Of a DNA stretch of 64,000 bases, positions 50,701 to 58,251 are shown one piece after another. The notes under the pieces were generated by a model, which did not search any database, was not told where the DNA came from, and saw nothing but the letters and a program-made list of their open reading frames with translations. Origin of the DNA: Symbiodinium natans (lineage: Eukaryota; Sar; Dinophyceae; Suessiales; Symbiodiniaceae); the NCBI GenBank assembly GCA_905221605.1, contig CAJNDS010002680.1:124001-188000 (forward strand), given 5' to 3'. The position numbers and the translations under genes were made by a program. Within the stretch, counting starts at the first letter, position 1; each line of letters starts with the position of its first letter.

Positions 50701-52534
50701 CCGACGCGAAGACAACAAAGCCTCTCCAAACATGATACAATTCTGGCCTAGGATCTTCCTTAGGTTCCGTTTCAACACCATCAGGATCAAGCATGGTGCA
50801 CCACAGGTCTTCAATCTCTGAGCCGTTCAACTCAGGGAACTGCGATTCCACAATGTATGTGTAACGCTCAGCAGTAAGCAAATCACCTAGGCTCTGTTCT
50901 GCAATTGGGGAAGGCTCATCATCCGGGTGCACAGTATCTGTGCGTTTCTGATGAACCGTACGAACCCAATAGTTTGGTAACTGAAGCCAATAGTCGGTGG
51001 TTCGCTCTTTGCTTGTGGTCGAATCGAGAGTGTGATAGAGCCGCACCAAATCTTCACGCATTTTCGCATTGAACTCGCCAATCGAGCGAAGTCTTCTGAG
51101 AATAGCAATCTCGCTATCTCCGAGCTGCGGCTCTCCGCGCGACACTTGTTCCAATGTCGACGGGGCAGATCGAGTCGCGGATTGCGGTTTCTCCGGCTGT
51201 TTCGAGACAATGCGAACTTTCTTTGATTCTTTCTCGGTCCCTCGGCTCGGAACGCTCTCAATGGGGCGGGTCGGGCGGGGCGAAGAAGACAATGCTTCTT
51301 GCGGACGCGTGCGTTCGCGCGTGCGTTTCGCGCCTGTTTCCAGCTGTCCGCTAGCCGGATACAATGCAAACTCAGTGGTGCCCGTCCAATCACCAGACAA
51401 TGCAGCATCCGGATCCTCAAGAGATCTCCAATCTGCATCGCGATAGACCTGTTCGGTACCATCCTTATACCGCACCTTAGTGACGCGTGCGCCAGTCAAT
51501 CTGTCCTCAGCAACAGGCAATGAGCTACGAAGACGAGTCAATCCGAACATAGCTCGTCTTGTTTTCACATGATGCCTGATCAGGAGGCAGTTTGGATCAT
51601 CAATCTCCCAATAATCCATGTTCTTTGTTGCTTTTCGTTTGGCAGCAACAGTTCTGGCGAACGCTGGTTTGGATCTTGCTCTAGCTTGTGCCATCGCAAC
51701 CAATGAAGAAATCTTTGAAAGATGATCATACTCACAATGAGTGGAATCAGTGATGCCTCTCAACTCAAGATCAATGGTCTCAAGATCGAGGTCATCCATG
51801 AGGCTACTGATTTCCGATTCAGTTCGGGGGCCTGAATAGGCTGAGTAGGGAATGACAGTAGGGGTGAGATACACCAAGGTGCCTTGCCGAACAATGGGCA
51901 CGGTTTGATTTGACGGTGTCATCAATGCCATGAAATCCTTTGCCATGATTGTCCAAAAATCTTGAAGCAAGAATCTAGACACACTGACCAATGGGAAAGG
52001 AATGTGCTCACACACATAGAACTGCACGCACAATGAGTGGCCATTGCAGTCAAGCTCAACAATACGCTTCCCCAAGATGGACAATGTCTTGCCTGAGATG
52101 CTTCTAAGCGCCGGGCAATCACTGCCTACTGGGTGCAATGGATAGTCCGATGCGAACCAAGGTGGACAGCAATTTGCTGATGCACCAGAGTCGAATAAAA
52201 TCCAACTCCTGTCGACAATGCCTGACTGTATGTGGAAATCAGACAAGCGGTCAATCCCAATGCCAGTTGGGTTCGGCACTAGTTCACTCTGACCTTCAAT
52301 GCTTGACTCACTGCTACTGTCATCATGTGGGGTGTGACTGCCAATCATTCTGTCGACAATCACATCATCTGCACTGCGAGGATGTGGAGGAACAGAGGCT
52401 GACAATGTTCCAATCAGCATCAAAGCTCCTACGAACAATCTACTTGTAAGGCTAGGTCTCACAGGCCTGGGGGCTACACTAGACCTTCTGGGGCTCTCAA
52501 GCAATGGATTGTTCGAAGCAAGTTGAGGAGTCAA
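47720..52534 (-). CDS. pol: Ty1/copia pol polyprotein (PR-INT-RT-RH)
   Basis: 1,604 codons, intact. Aspartic protease: DSGA at residues 115-118. Integrase: H648/H652-C659/C662 zinc-type segment, then catalytic D685 and D746. The third acidic residue, expected 36 positions after D746, is G782 (codon 50189-50191, SGSVGQMQRTL) instead of Glu. Reverse transcriptase: copia-type LVVQGCYQ and ISTAFLHA segments and YVDD at 1272-1275. RNase H: FVDSDWAGC, SSGEAELYA and HTDSTAG segments near the C end. No ATG lies near the start; the frame simply continues from gag past a TAG, so expression by readthrough is likely. The protein gives the element its copying machinery in cytoplasmic particles and integration in the nucleus. 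Confidence 0.93.
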   Translation of the reverse strand: MTPQLASNNPLLESPRRSSVAPRPVRPSLTSRLFVGALMLIGTLSASVPPHPRSADDVIVDRMIGSHTPHDDSSSESSIEGQSELVPNPTGIGIDRLSDFHIQSGIVDRSWILFDSGASANCCPPWFASDYPLHPVGSDCPALRSISGKTLSILGKRIVELDCNGHSLCVQFYVCEHIPFPLVSVSRFLLQDFWTIMAKDFMALMTPSNQTVPIVRQGTLVYLTPTVIPYSAYSGPRTESEISSLMDDLDLETIDLELRGITDSTHCEYDHLSKISSLVAMAQARARSKPAFARTVAAKRKATKNMDYWEIDDPNCLLIRHHVKTRRAMFGLTRLRSSLPVAEDRLTGARVTKVRYKDGTEQVYRDADWRSLEDPDAALSGDWTGTTEFALYPASGQLETGAKRTRERTRPQEALSSSPRPTRPIESVPSRGTEKESKKVRIVSKQPEKPQSATRSAPSTLEQVSRGEPQLGDSEIAILRRLRSIGEFNAKMREDLVRLYHTLDSTTSKERTTDYWLQLPNYWVRTVHQKRTDTVHPDDEPSPIAEQSLGDLLTAERYTYIVESQFPELNGSEIEDLWCTMLDPDGVETEPKEDPRPELYHVWRGFVVFASVPIEVGRPIQDTDDKHARVAKGLKVPGEPSASERAQHELTHLPFRDWCPHCVKSKGRHGPAKKQSDRQPVIQVDYCFQATHPDLPLRKILSACDVQTGLGMAVIVPSKGENNYAVAELKKFIYECGRTFGILQYDQESPLKNVCQRVCAELGGLSLRAAPKSHPQSSGSVGQMQRTLYGQVRTLIAQVEQNLNIQITSDHVLYPWALKHAQWLLNRYLVHSDGCTSYYRRWNRNYEGGLCQFAEVVHAKVIGGHAVRKADIPWKSALWLGRDTEADEIIVATDEGVTKVRTVRRTPPSQHWQPDIVNGLKALPWKPKTDGEHTTEFVLPKSLTVIGKVRDPPGLTPPVEPKEVVRTENLKTEPLQLEDMPERRADTSIAEQPTSSSAGIVRPAEAAEDERAAKSLRIDPEAPVAEPSPKSRKIAAVMQLIGATVGVNKAVTKDGVEVPVHVNYDEDEYRTELKLTEPIIWDITREYPELAQKKGMDHEMGSMKDFNVYTEVPIEKCTEEQTSNAIGVRWVKRWKTDTELRMRLVVQGCYQDATKLDTDSLFASTPSLVTMRLLLVMALARNWSISLADISTAFLHAAIGAGEEIFVVPPAEYYPTRNCLWKLNRAMYGLKQSPRLWQEHFAKTMQKLGFRRCKSDSNLYCHSSKQLYVLAYVDDLMIVGDPEQSKAFIDSLNKELLVKITGRLEAGSEHSFLGRKLRHNGDSIDILMSQQYIEEILKLYSMNSSSNIVNTTGSSALKRAQDSDTPLDKEEHSKFRTAVGKLLWLAFVRPDCSYAVKELSRDVKGPTLESLAKLKHLLRYLNGTRHTVLRLRPTHMLTDWKSSLELVCFVDSDWAGCSKTRKSTSGSTVQLLGSPIVHTSRTQATVALSSGEAELYAIGQGINEALYVKSIILEAEFARKVRITVHTDSTAGKSIASRFGTGKRTKHIELRYLYMQNLIDAGMLRVCKIGTKDNCADLLTKYVSTETLQSLLNRLGLIRNDFRL

Positions 52535-52543
52535 TGATTCTCT

Positions 52544-52546
52544 CTA
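52544..52546 (-). other. In-frame TAG between gag and pol
   Basis: The gag frame ends ...AGT GAT TAG and continues AGA GAA TCA TTG ACT in the pol frame with no other stop. Frame identity follows from coordinates: 1,332 nt, divisible by 3, between the two frame starts. Either programmed readthrough, as in gammaretroviruses, or a mutation in a single gag-pol ORF. Confidence 0.8.
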
Positions 52547-53851
52547 ATCACTCCGCTCAGTGCTCTCAATGGTGACTGCTGCTGCAGTCTCTTGGGTCGC
52601 CAATGGTGGCGAGCCTGTGTTGGGTACCTCTCTGCTCAATGCGCTGCCAGAGGCAGCAAAAACCGGTTGCGCGCCTAAGTTCCAATCAGACCAATCCTCA
52701 GACCAGTCCTGAGAGGAATCATACCAATCCTGACCGTACCAGGAATCGTCGTCCCAATACGTCCAGTCTTCTTCACTGTACAAAGCGCTCTGCCAATCGT
52801 CATACCACCAGCTGGTGTCAACAGTGTCTTCAGGCCAATTCTCTTCTTCTGTGCACTCATATCCTAACTCTCCACTCTCTGCAATCATTGACTGTCGATT
52901 CTGAGGGCAATGCTTGCTCCAATGCGACTGCGAACCACAAATGAAACATCCTGTTCCTGAGTCGGGCCCTTTTCCAATCTTTCCTCCTTTTCCTTTTCCT
53001 TTTCCTTTTCCTGTGCCTTTGTAGAATCCTTTCTTTCCTTTGCCTTTCCAATTCTTTCCTTTGCCTTTTCCTTTGTATCCTTTGCTCTTTCCTTTGAATC
53101 CTTTGCCCTTTCCTTTGTAGCCTTTGAATCCTTTTCCTTTTCCTTTCAATGCACCTATGTCCATGGGAACTGGTCCCTCTGAAGAGTTTGGTGACCTCCA
53201 ATTGGCTAAATGCCTGCTCTGGTAGTACTGTTTCACAATCTGTACAACATCGGAAAACGTGGTCAATGCATCAACGTTGAGGCGCAAATGTTGTTGCAAT
53301 GCGCCTGAGGTTTTGTTGACCATCAGAGTGACCAATAGGTCATCATCAAGGAGCTTTCCTGTGGCTTTCTCATGCTTGTTCTTCAATGAAATAAACTCCG
53401 TCAAATCCGCTTCAAATGAGGCGTCTCGGAATCTGAAGTCCAGCAATCTACTCAACAAGCTCACTCCCCTGGCTCTGTCAGGCAATGCAAAGCGTTCATA
53501 CAATTGCCTCCAGGTCTCAAAACCATTTCCGCTTTCGTTCAATCTCACGACCAATCTGGCGGGGCCGTCTGTGATCTGTGCAAGAAGGTAGTGCAATTGT
53601 CTGCTGAAATCAACTAACCTTTGATTCGGACAGTTTGCTGCTTCGAAATCTTCCAAGTGCTGGTCAATGCATGGGTCATAAGTATCTTCCAGTCTGTCCA
53701 TCAATGACTGGGCTACAGGTTTGTACAAGGAAACATACGACTTCAATTGCCAGCTCCAATCTTCCCATTTCTCGGACTCACCATGGAAAATCGGTGGAGG
53801 AAACAATTTGATTTCTCCTCCTAGACCTTGAAAGTTCCCAAATACTGCCAT
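52544..53851 (-). CDS. gag: Gag (nucleocapsid with CCHC knuckle)
   Basis: 435 codons from the first ATG (53851-53849); the open frame extends upstream to 53866. The N-terminal half has the copia gag look (FHGESEKWEDWSWQLKSYV; LRLNVDALTTFSDVVQIVKQ). The middle is a Lys-Gly repeat region (KGKGKGFKGYKGKGKG and onward), followed by a zinc knuckle CFICGSQSHWSKHC (C-x2-C-x4-H-x4-C). The C-terminal part is Trp/Asp/Tyr-rich (WSEDWSDWN). It forms the particle and binds the RNA genome. Confidence 0.9.
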   Translation of the reverse strand: MAVFGNFQGLGGEIKLFPPPIFHGESEKWEDWSWQLKSYVSLYKPVAQSLMDRLEDTYDPCIDQHLEDFEAANCPNQRLVDFSRQLHYLLAQITDGPARLVVRLNESGNGFETWRQLYERFALPDRARGVSLLSRLLDFRFRDASFEADLTEFISLKNKHEKATGKLLDDDLLVTLMVNKTSGALQQHLRLNVDALTTFSDVVQIVKQYYQSRHLANWRSPNSSEGPVPMDIGALKGKGKGFKGYKGKGKGFKGKSKGYKGKGKGKNWKGKGKKGFYKGTGKGKGKGKGGKIGKGPDSGTGCFICGSQSHWSKHCPQNRQSMIAESGELGYECTEEENWPEDTVDTSWWYDDWQSALYSEEDWTYWDDDSWYGQDWYDSSQDWSEDWSDWNLGAQPVFAASGSALSREVPNTGSPPLATQETAAAVTIESTERSD

Positions 53852-53889
53852 CACGAATCTAGACAATCTTTCAGGAGCCCTTGGACTTC

Positions 53890-53908
53890 GTCCAGTGCTC
53901 CGCTACCA
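53890..53908 (-). other. Primer binding site, initiator-tRNA-like
   Basis: Directly after the 5' LTR the sense strand reads TGGTAGCGGAGCACTGGAC. Animal and plant initiator Met tRNA primer sites begin TGGTAGCAGAG or TGGTATCAGAG, so this is probably the dinoflagellate initiator tRNA. TGG matches the CCA tail. The leader to the first gag ATG is only 57 nt. Confidence 0.75.
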
Positions 53909-54121
53909 TGAAATTTTACAAAAGCGAAATCGTCTACTCAATCAGGTGATCTCAGAACTGCTCAATTGAATCAAGCACAATCACAAGCACCAACTCTACT
54001 GTGTGATGCAATCACTCGAGCTCAATGTTTTCCGACTTGAGCCAAAGTTGATCCAGCAATCCTCTGGTGACCAATGCATCTCTGTGTGGATACAAAGGTG
54101 ATCTGACCAATCATCCTAACA
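53909..54121 (-). repeat. 5' LTR (213 bp)
   Basis: Identical by eye to 45255-45467. The spliced-leader-like TTTGGCTCAAG is at 54036-54046, 76-86 nt from the 5' end of the LTR in the sense direction. No TATA box is evident before it. Confidence 0.95.
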
Positions 54122-54126
54122 CTTAA
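54122..54126. other. Target site duplication, right (CTTAA)
   Basis: Copy of 45250-45254. C-rich cttaagccc repeats continue to 54189. Confidence 0.9.
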
Positions 54127-54703
54127 GCCCGCCTTAAGCCCCGCTCAAGCCCCCCCTTAAACCCTTAAGCCCCCCTTAAGCCCCCCCTGTTCCCCGAAGC
54201 CCTGTAAAACGACTCTGTCAGGTTTGGGGTGATCGGTTCCTTTAAGCCGTTTGGCCCGGCTGCAAGGGGGGCCTGACCCCGCCAAAGCCGCTTCAGTTCT
54301 CTTCCTTTTTGGATTTCGGGTGTTGGGCAAAAACGCGGCCCTTAGCCGCCGAAAGCATGCTGGCAGTTCGAGATTCTTGCGAGTGGGCAATGTGATTCCT
54401 GATTCCGAAGCCCGAAACAAAGGCCCGCGAGCTCAAGCCTCGACTTATCATGCTCTAAACCCGAAGATTCTCAACCCCAAGCCGACAACCCTGAAGCACT
54501 ACAAGGTTTAGGATTCTAGGTTTCTAAATCCTAAAGACTCTAAGGATAGTTGCATGGCCCCTGAATTTGGTCCCTTACCCTTGCTGAAACGGTTCTGAAG
54601 TATGAACCCTTTGAGCCCTTGGGCTGTAGACGGTTTTTTCAGGGGTATACAAAGAGTTCGAACCGGCCCATACCTGAGGGCCCTCTTGTAGCTACCCCCC
54701 AAG

Positions 54704-54726
54704 AAGAAGAAGAAGAAGAAGAAGCC
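54704..54726. repeat. (GAA)n microsatellite
   Basis: About seven AAG units. Confidence 0.9.
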
Positions 54727-54832
54727 GAGGAGCGACGGTGTGCGCCGCCTGCTCTCCAAACTGCCTCAAGCTTGAGGACGCTTCGGGCGCACAGCGGGTG
54801 TGCAACCCCTGCACCTTGGGCCACTGCTTTAC

Positions 54833-54880
54833 AGGGTTTAGGGTTTAGGGCTTAGGGCTTAGGGTTTAGGGTTTAGGGTC
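54833..54880. repeat. TTTAGGG array
   Basis: Six to seven units, some TTAGGGC. Confidence 0.94.
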
Positions 54881-55379
54881 CCAAAGCCGTTGAGGGCTTA
54901 GGGTTAGGGGTTCAACCCAAGACCCTGAGTTTCGAGGTGAGCCTTGGGGGGTATGAGGGCTTGCGGTTTAGGCTTCAGGGCAAGGGTATGGGAGTTTGTT
55001 TTCATCATTGGATACCCCAACCTTGTCCTTCCTTCCAGCGACATCGGCGGCTTCCGAACATCATGAGGACCCCTTTCTAAATACAGCAAAACCTCCTCAA
55101 ACAGGACTCTGAAAGAAAGCACTCCTAAGTTTTCGCAAAGCCCCTCTCTAAAATGTCCGTGTTGGGGGGCACCCGAAAAGACAATGGGACAAGCGAGGCC
55201 ATACTTCGGATACTTCGGACGGCTTCCTGCGCCCTGAACCCGAAACCGTCAACCTCAATTGGGAATTGCGAGCTTGCGAAAGTAAGGGGCCCCTACAATA
55301 GACCCACAAGCAGAAAGGCTTGCCTTATCGTAAGGACCGCCAATGAGGTACCCCTGATTTCGGACCACCCCCCCCCCCC

Positions 55380-55462
55380 CCCTAAACCCTAAACCCTACA
55401 GCAACCCCTAAACCCTAAACACTAAACCCTAAACCCTTAACCCTAAACCCTAAACCCTGAAC
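55380..55462. repeat. CCCTAAA array after poly-C
   Basis: A 15-nt C run (about 55367-55381) followed by about eleven AAACCCT-type units, ending just before the exon at 55470. Confidence 0.95.
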
Positions 55463-55469
55463 AATTCAG

Positions 55470-55588
55470 TCCCAAAGCCAAGGTGTGGAGATCGTGCCTC
55501 AGCAGCCAGACCTGATGCGCCGGCTCGATGGCCTGGCACGGTATCTGGAGACCCATGTCGGAAGGCACCGCCTTTTTGGAGTCCTTGA
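55470..55588 (+). CDS. Well-defined exon, unrecognised gene
   Basis: Acceptor gaacaattcag, donor CTTGA|GTAGGGTTTCGGGG. The frame reads SQSQGVEIVPQQPDLMRRLD then GLARYLETHVGRHRLFGVLE. If not spliced, TAG follows at once. It is flanked by CCCTAAA on the left and TTTAGGG/TGTTAGGG on the right (55590-55665). Coding composition is strong; no family recognised. Confidence 0.65.
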
Positions 55589-55589
55589 G

Positions 55590-55665
55590 TAGGGTTTCGG
55601 GGTTTAGGGTTTCGGGTGTTAGGGTGTTCGGGTGTTAGGGTGTTAGGGTGTTAGGGGTTTAGGGC
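55590..55665. repeat. TTTCGGG / GTGTTAGG repeats
   Basis: Degenerate heptamers, then four units of GGGTGTTA. Confidence 0.93.
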
Positions 55666-56394
55666 CTAAACCATTCCTGCCTAAACCCCGAAGCCCCAAG
55701 CTCTTAGCTCGCAAGCCCGAGGCTCTTCGGCCCTCTCTCTTTCTGTAGGTCTGCATTGTAGTATCTTCCTTACCCAGCCGGGATCCATGGCTTCGATCAA
55801 CACCCCCCCTGCATGGAGCCCGCCGAACACTTGAGGCCAAACACCGAAAGCTCGCAAGCCGCTGAAACCCAAATAAAGCCCTCCCCCCCCCCCCCCCCCG
55901 ATACTCTTAGAGTCGTTTTATTCCAAAGATGAAGACCTAAGGCTTTTAATCCCCGAGCCCTACAAGGGTTCCCGATCCGAGGATGTACAGATGTCGGGTT
56001 GAGGGTTTGCTGAACTCAGGAGGAAGGGGATGAAAGCCCAAATCCGGAGCCCGAGCGAGGCCGTCAGAGGCCTCTCTCTTCGAGCCCTCACACACCGTTG
56101 AGGAGGCCCGGAGACCCTTTTGCCCCCCGATCCCTTGAGAGACATTTCCTCAACTCTACGCTCCCGGAACCCCTAGACCTCTGAACTCCCTAAACCCTAT
56201 ACTTCACGAATTCCTGGACTTCTCCCAAACCCCAACCCAAAATGGACAAAAGTAGTAAGCTAGTAAGCCCTAAAGCTCACAAAGCCCTGGACGCCCCAAA
56301 TCTTAGCTCCCGAAACCCTGAACCCCAAAAACCTACAACTCTCGAGGAGCCCTAAACCACAGTTTCAAATAAGCGGTTTGGGTCTAAGGATTAG

Positions 56395-56542
56395 GCTTTA
56401 GGGTTTAGGGGGTGTGGGGTTTAGGCGGTTCAGGGGGTTTAGACCGGTTTAGGGGGTTTAGGGGGTTCAGGGGGTTCAAGGGGTTCAGGGGGTTCAAGGG
56501 GTTCAGGGGGTTTAGGGTGTTCAGGGGGTTTAGGGTTTAGGG
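56395..56542. repeat. GGGGGTTTAG / GGGGGTTCAG repeats
   Basis: About twelve units of a ten-base variant of the TTTAGGG motif with alternating TTTAG and TTCA(A)G. Confidence 0.94.
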
Positions 56543-56556
56543 TTTGGCGCGCACAG

Positions 56557-56647
56557 CAAAGAGCCAGGCTTTGGTCCGATGTGAGAGCCTGCAGCGCGCC
56601 CTGGGCGAGGAGAGGATGCGAGCCATGGCTGCAGGCATTGAAGGGGA
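56557..56647 (+). CDS. Well-defined exon, unrecognised gene
   Basis: Acceptor ggcgcgcacag; two leftover bases, then KSQALVRCESLQRALGEERM followed by RAMAAGIEG; donor GGGGA|GTTTAGGG. A long helical, charged segment typical of a coiled coil. Repeats on both sides are TTTAGGG-type. Confidence 0.6.
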
Positions 56648-56775
56648 GTTTAGGGTTTAGGGTTTAGGGTTTGGGGTTTGGGGTTTGGGGTTTAGGGTTT
56701 AGGGTTTAGGAGTTTCGGGGTTTCGGGGTTAGGGGTTAGGGGTTAGGGGTTTAGGTTTTAGGGGTTTAGGGTTGT
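56648..56775. repeat. TTTAGGG array beginning at a splice donor
   Basis: Perfect heptamers, then GGGGTTTG and GGGGTTAG variants. Confidence 0.95.
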
Positions 56776-57110
56776 TCTTGCATCGGGCTTCGGGGCATGT
56801 AGGAGGTTCTTTTTTGGGGTGGTGGTGAGGGGGTGGGCTTGTGGGCTTAGAGGGTTAAAGGTTTAGGGGGGCTGTGTAGGGACTTAAGAGGTTTCTGGGC
56901 TTGCGGGTCTCTAGGGCGCAGAGGCTTTAGGCCTGGGTTTTGCAGGGCTGAAGGTTTGGGGGGTGGCATTCTCAGGATGTAGGAAACCTCGTCCCTGAAA
57001 ACCATGAAGCAACTACCTTGAACCTCTATACCATACCCTAAACCCGAAACCCTAAACAATAAGCCCTAAACCCTAAACCCCAAACCCTAAACCCCAAGCC
57101 ACCAGCTCAG

Positions 57111-57217
57111 GAATGTTGGCCAAGGTGGAGGAGGCCGTCGAAGCCGCCTCCACCCGGGCGCGCCTGGCGCGCGCACCGCGCGACGAGGGCTACTGCCAGC
57201 CCCAGCCCCCCGGGCGA
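57111..57217 (+). CDS. Well-defined exon, unrecognised gene
   Basis: Acceptor accagctcag, donor GGGCGA|GTTTGC. The frame reads MLAKVEEAVEAASTRARLAR then APRDEGYCQPQPPG. The upstream block 57062-57100 is CCCTAAA, the downstream block TTTAGGG. It is helical, Ala/Arg/Glu-rich, probably continuing the coiled-coil protein of 56557-56647 (inference). Confidence 0.6.
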
Positions 57218-57439
57218 GTTTGCTTGTTTAGGGTTTGGGGTTGACGGTGTTCGAGGCTTACCGGCGTCTCGATTTTTCTCCAGGTCGCTGTCGACCGGTT
57301 CACAGCTTTGGAGGGTTTAGGGCCCAGGCTGGACGGCCTCAAATCCCGGACTAAACCCCAAACCCTAAACCCTAGAGCCCAGCCTATACCCTAAGCCCGA
57401 AACCCTAGGCCCTAAACCCTATAGACCCTAGCTCCTGAG

Positions 57440-57533
57440 GACGCCGGCGAGCTTCAACGCGGCGCCCTCTCAGAGCACGTTCTTCTCGGCGAGCAGCCAG
57501 GATGTCCCCGACCGCCGCCCGGTTCAATCGTGG
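57440..57533 (+). CDS. Well-defined exon, unrecognised gene
   Basis: Acceptor ccctagctcctgag, one leftover base, then TPASFNAAPSQSTFFSASSQ followed by DVPDRRPVQSW; donor TCGTGG|GTTTAGGG. Low-complexity Ser/Ala/Phe. C-type repeats left, eight perfect TTTAGGG units right. Confidence 0.6.
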
Positions 57534-57600
57534 GTTTAGGGTTTAGGGTTTAGGGTTTAGGGTTTAGGGTTTAGGGTTTAGGGTTAGGGTTAAGGGCTAA
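57534..57600. repeat. TTTAGGG array beginning at a splice donor
   Basis: About eight heptamers starting with the donor GT itself. Confidence 0.95.
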
Positions 57601-57982
57601 GGGCTTAGGGCTTCGGGTTTAGGGTTTTCTTAGTAGGAATAAAGAGAGTTCGGTCGGTAGCTTGTAGCCCCCTAGAGTAGCCCTTGCAAGGATTCTGCAG
57701 GAATTTCTTTCTGGTAAGTTCTACTCTGAGCCCCTTGTTGTCTACCATACACCCCTTTGAGAGATGTTCCGGTTCATTTAGGGTTTATGGCTCTTAGGAT
57801 TAGAGGGTGTATAAGGTTTCGGAATTTATAGGTTTTTGCGGGTTTACGGTTCAGGGGCATCTCAAAAAACCTGCGGCTTTTTACGTATCTACTTCTGCCG
57901 GTTCTTAGGGGGGTGCTTATAGGAAGCCCCCCAGACACAAGGCAACAAGTGCTGTGTCGACCGCCGCCAGTGTGCGCTGCAG

Positions 57983-58058
57983 TGAGCCCTCAGCTCGGGC
58001 ACGAGGGCGACACGAAGGGATCCGAAATCTGGCGTCGGTCAACCTCTGGAAGACTTGG
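57983..58058 (+). CDS. Exon-like coding island
   Basis: Between tgtgcgctgcag and CTTGG|GTTTGAGGG the frame contains SARARGRHEGIRNLASVNLW then KTW. TTTAGGG repeats follow at 58065-58150. Confidence 0.5.
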
Positions 58059-58186
58059 GTTTGAGGGTTTAGGGTTCGGGCTTATAGGGATTAGGGTTTT
58101 GGGTCTAGGGTTTAGGGTTTAGGGATTCCGGTTTAGGGTTTAGGGTTTAGGCTTCAGGCTGGAGGGTTTCTCCGACATCCTGCCAG

Positions 58187-58251
58187 CCTTTGGTGTGAAG
58201 CCGAACCCAAGTCACGCAAGTATGCTTCGCATCTTGCGGATGGCGCTGTAG
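58187..58251 (+). CDS. Possible terminal exon
   Basis: Acceptor acatcctgccag; the frame reads FGVKPNPSHASMLRILRMAL and TAG at 58249-58251. It may end the + strand gene whose exons lie at 55470-58058. No poly(A) signal is expected in dinoflagellates and none is seen. Confidence 0.45.

Larger units (their letters stand above)
45255..54121 (-). mobile_element. Complete Ty1/copia LTR retrotransposon (8,867 bp)
   Basis: Copia order of enzymes in pol (protease, integrase, reverse transcriptase, RNase H), two 213-bp LTRs starting TG and ending CA, 5-bp target duplication, primer site, gag and pol. The LTRs look identical by eye, so the insertion is recent. A third ORF lies between pol and the 3' LTR. 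Gag, pol and the third ORF share one reading frame. The + strand carries a striking excess of CAAT (sense ATTG). Two oddities are an in-frame TAG between gag and pol and loss of the integrase catalytic Glu. Confidence 0.95.
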
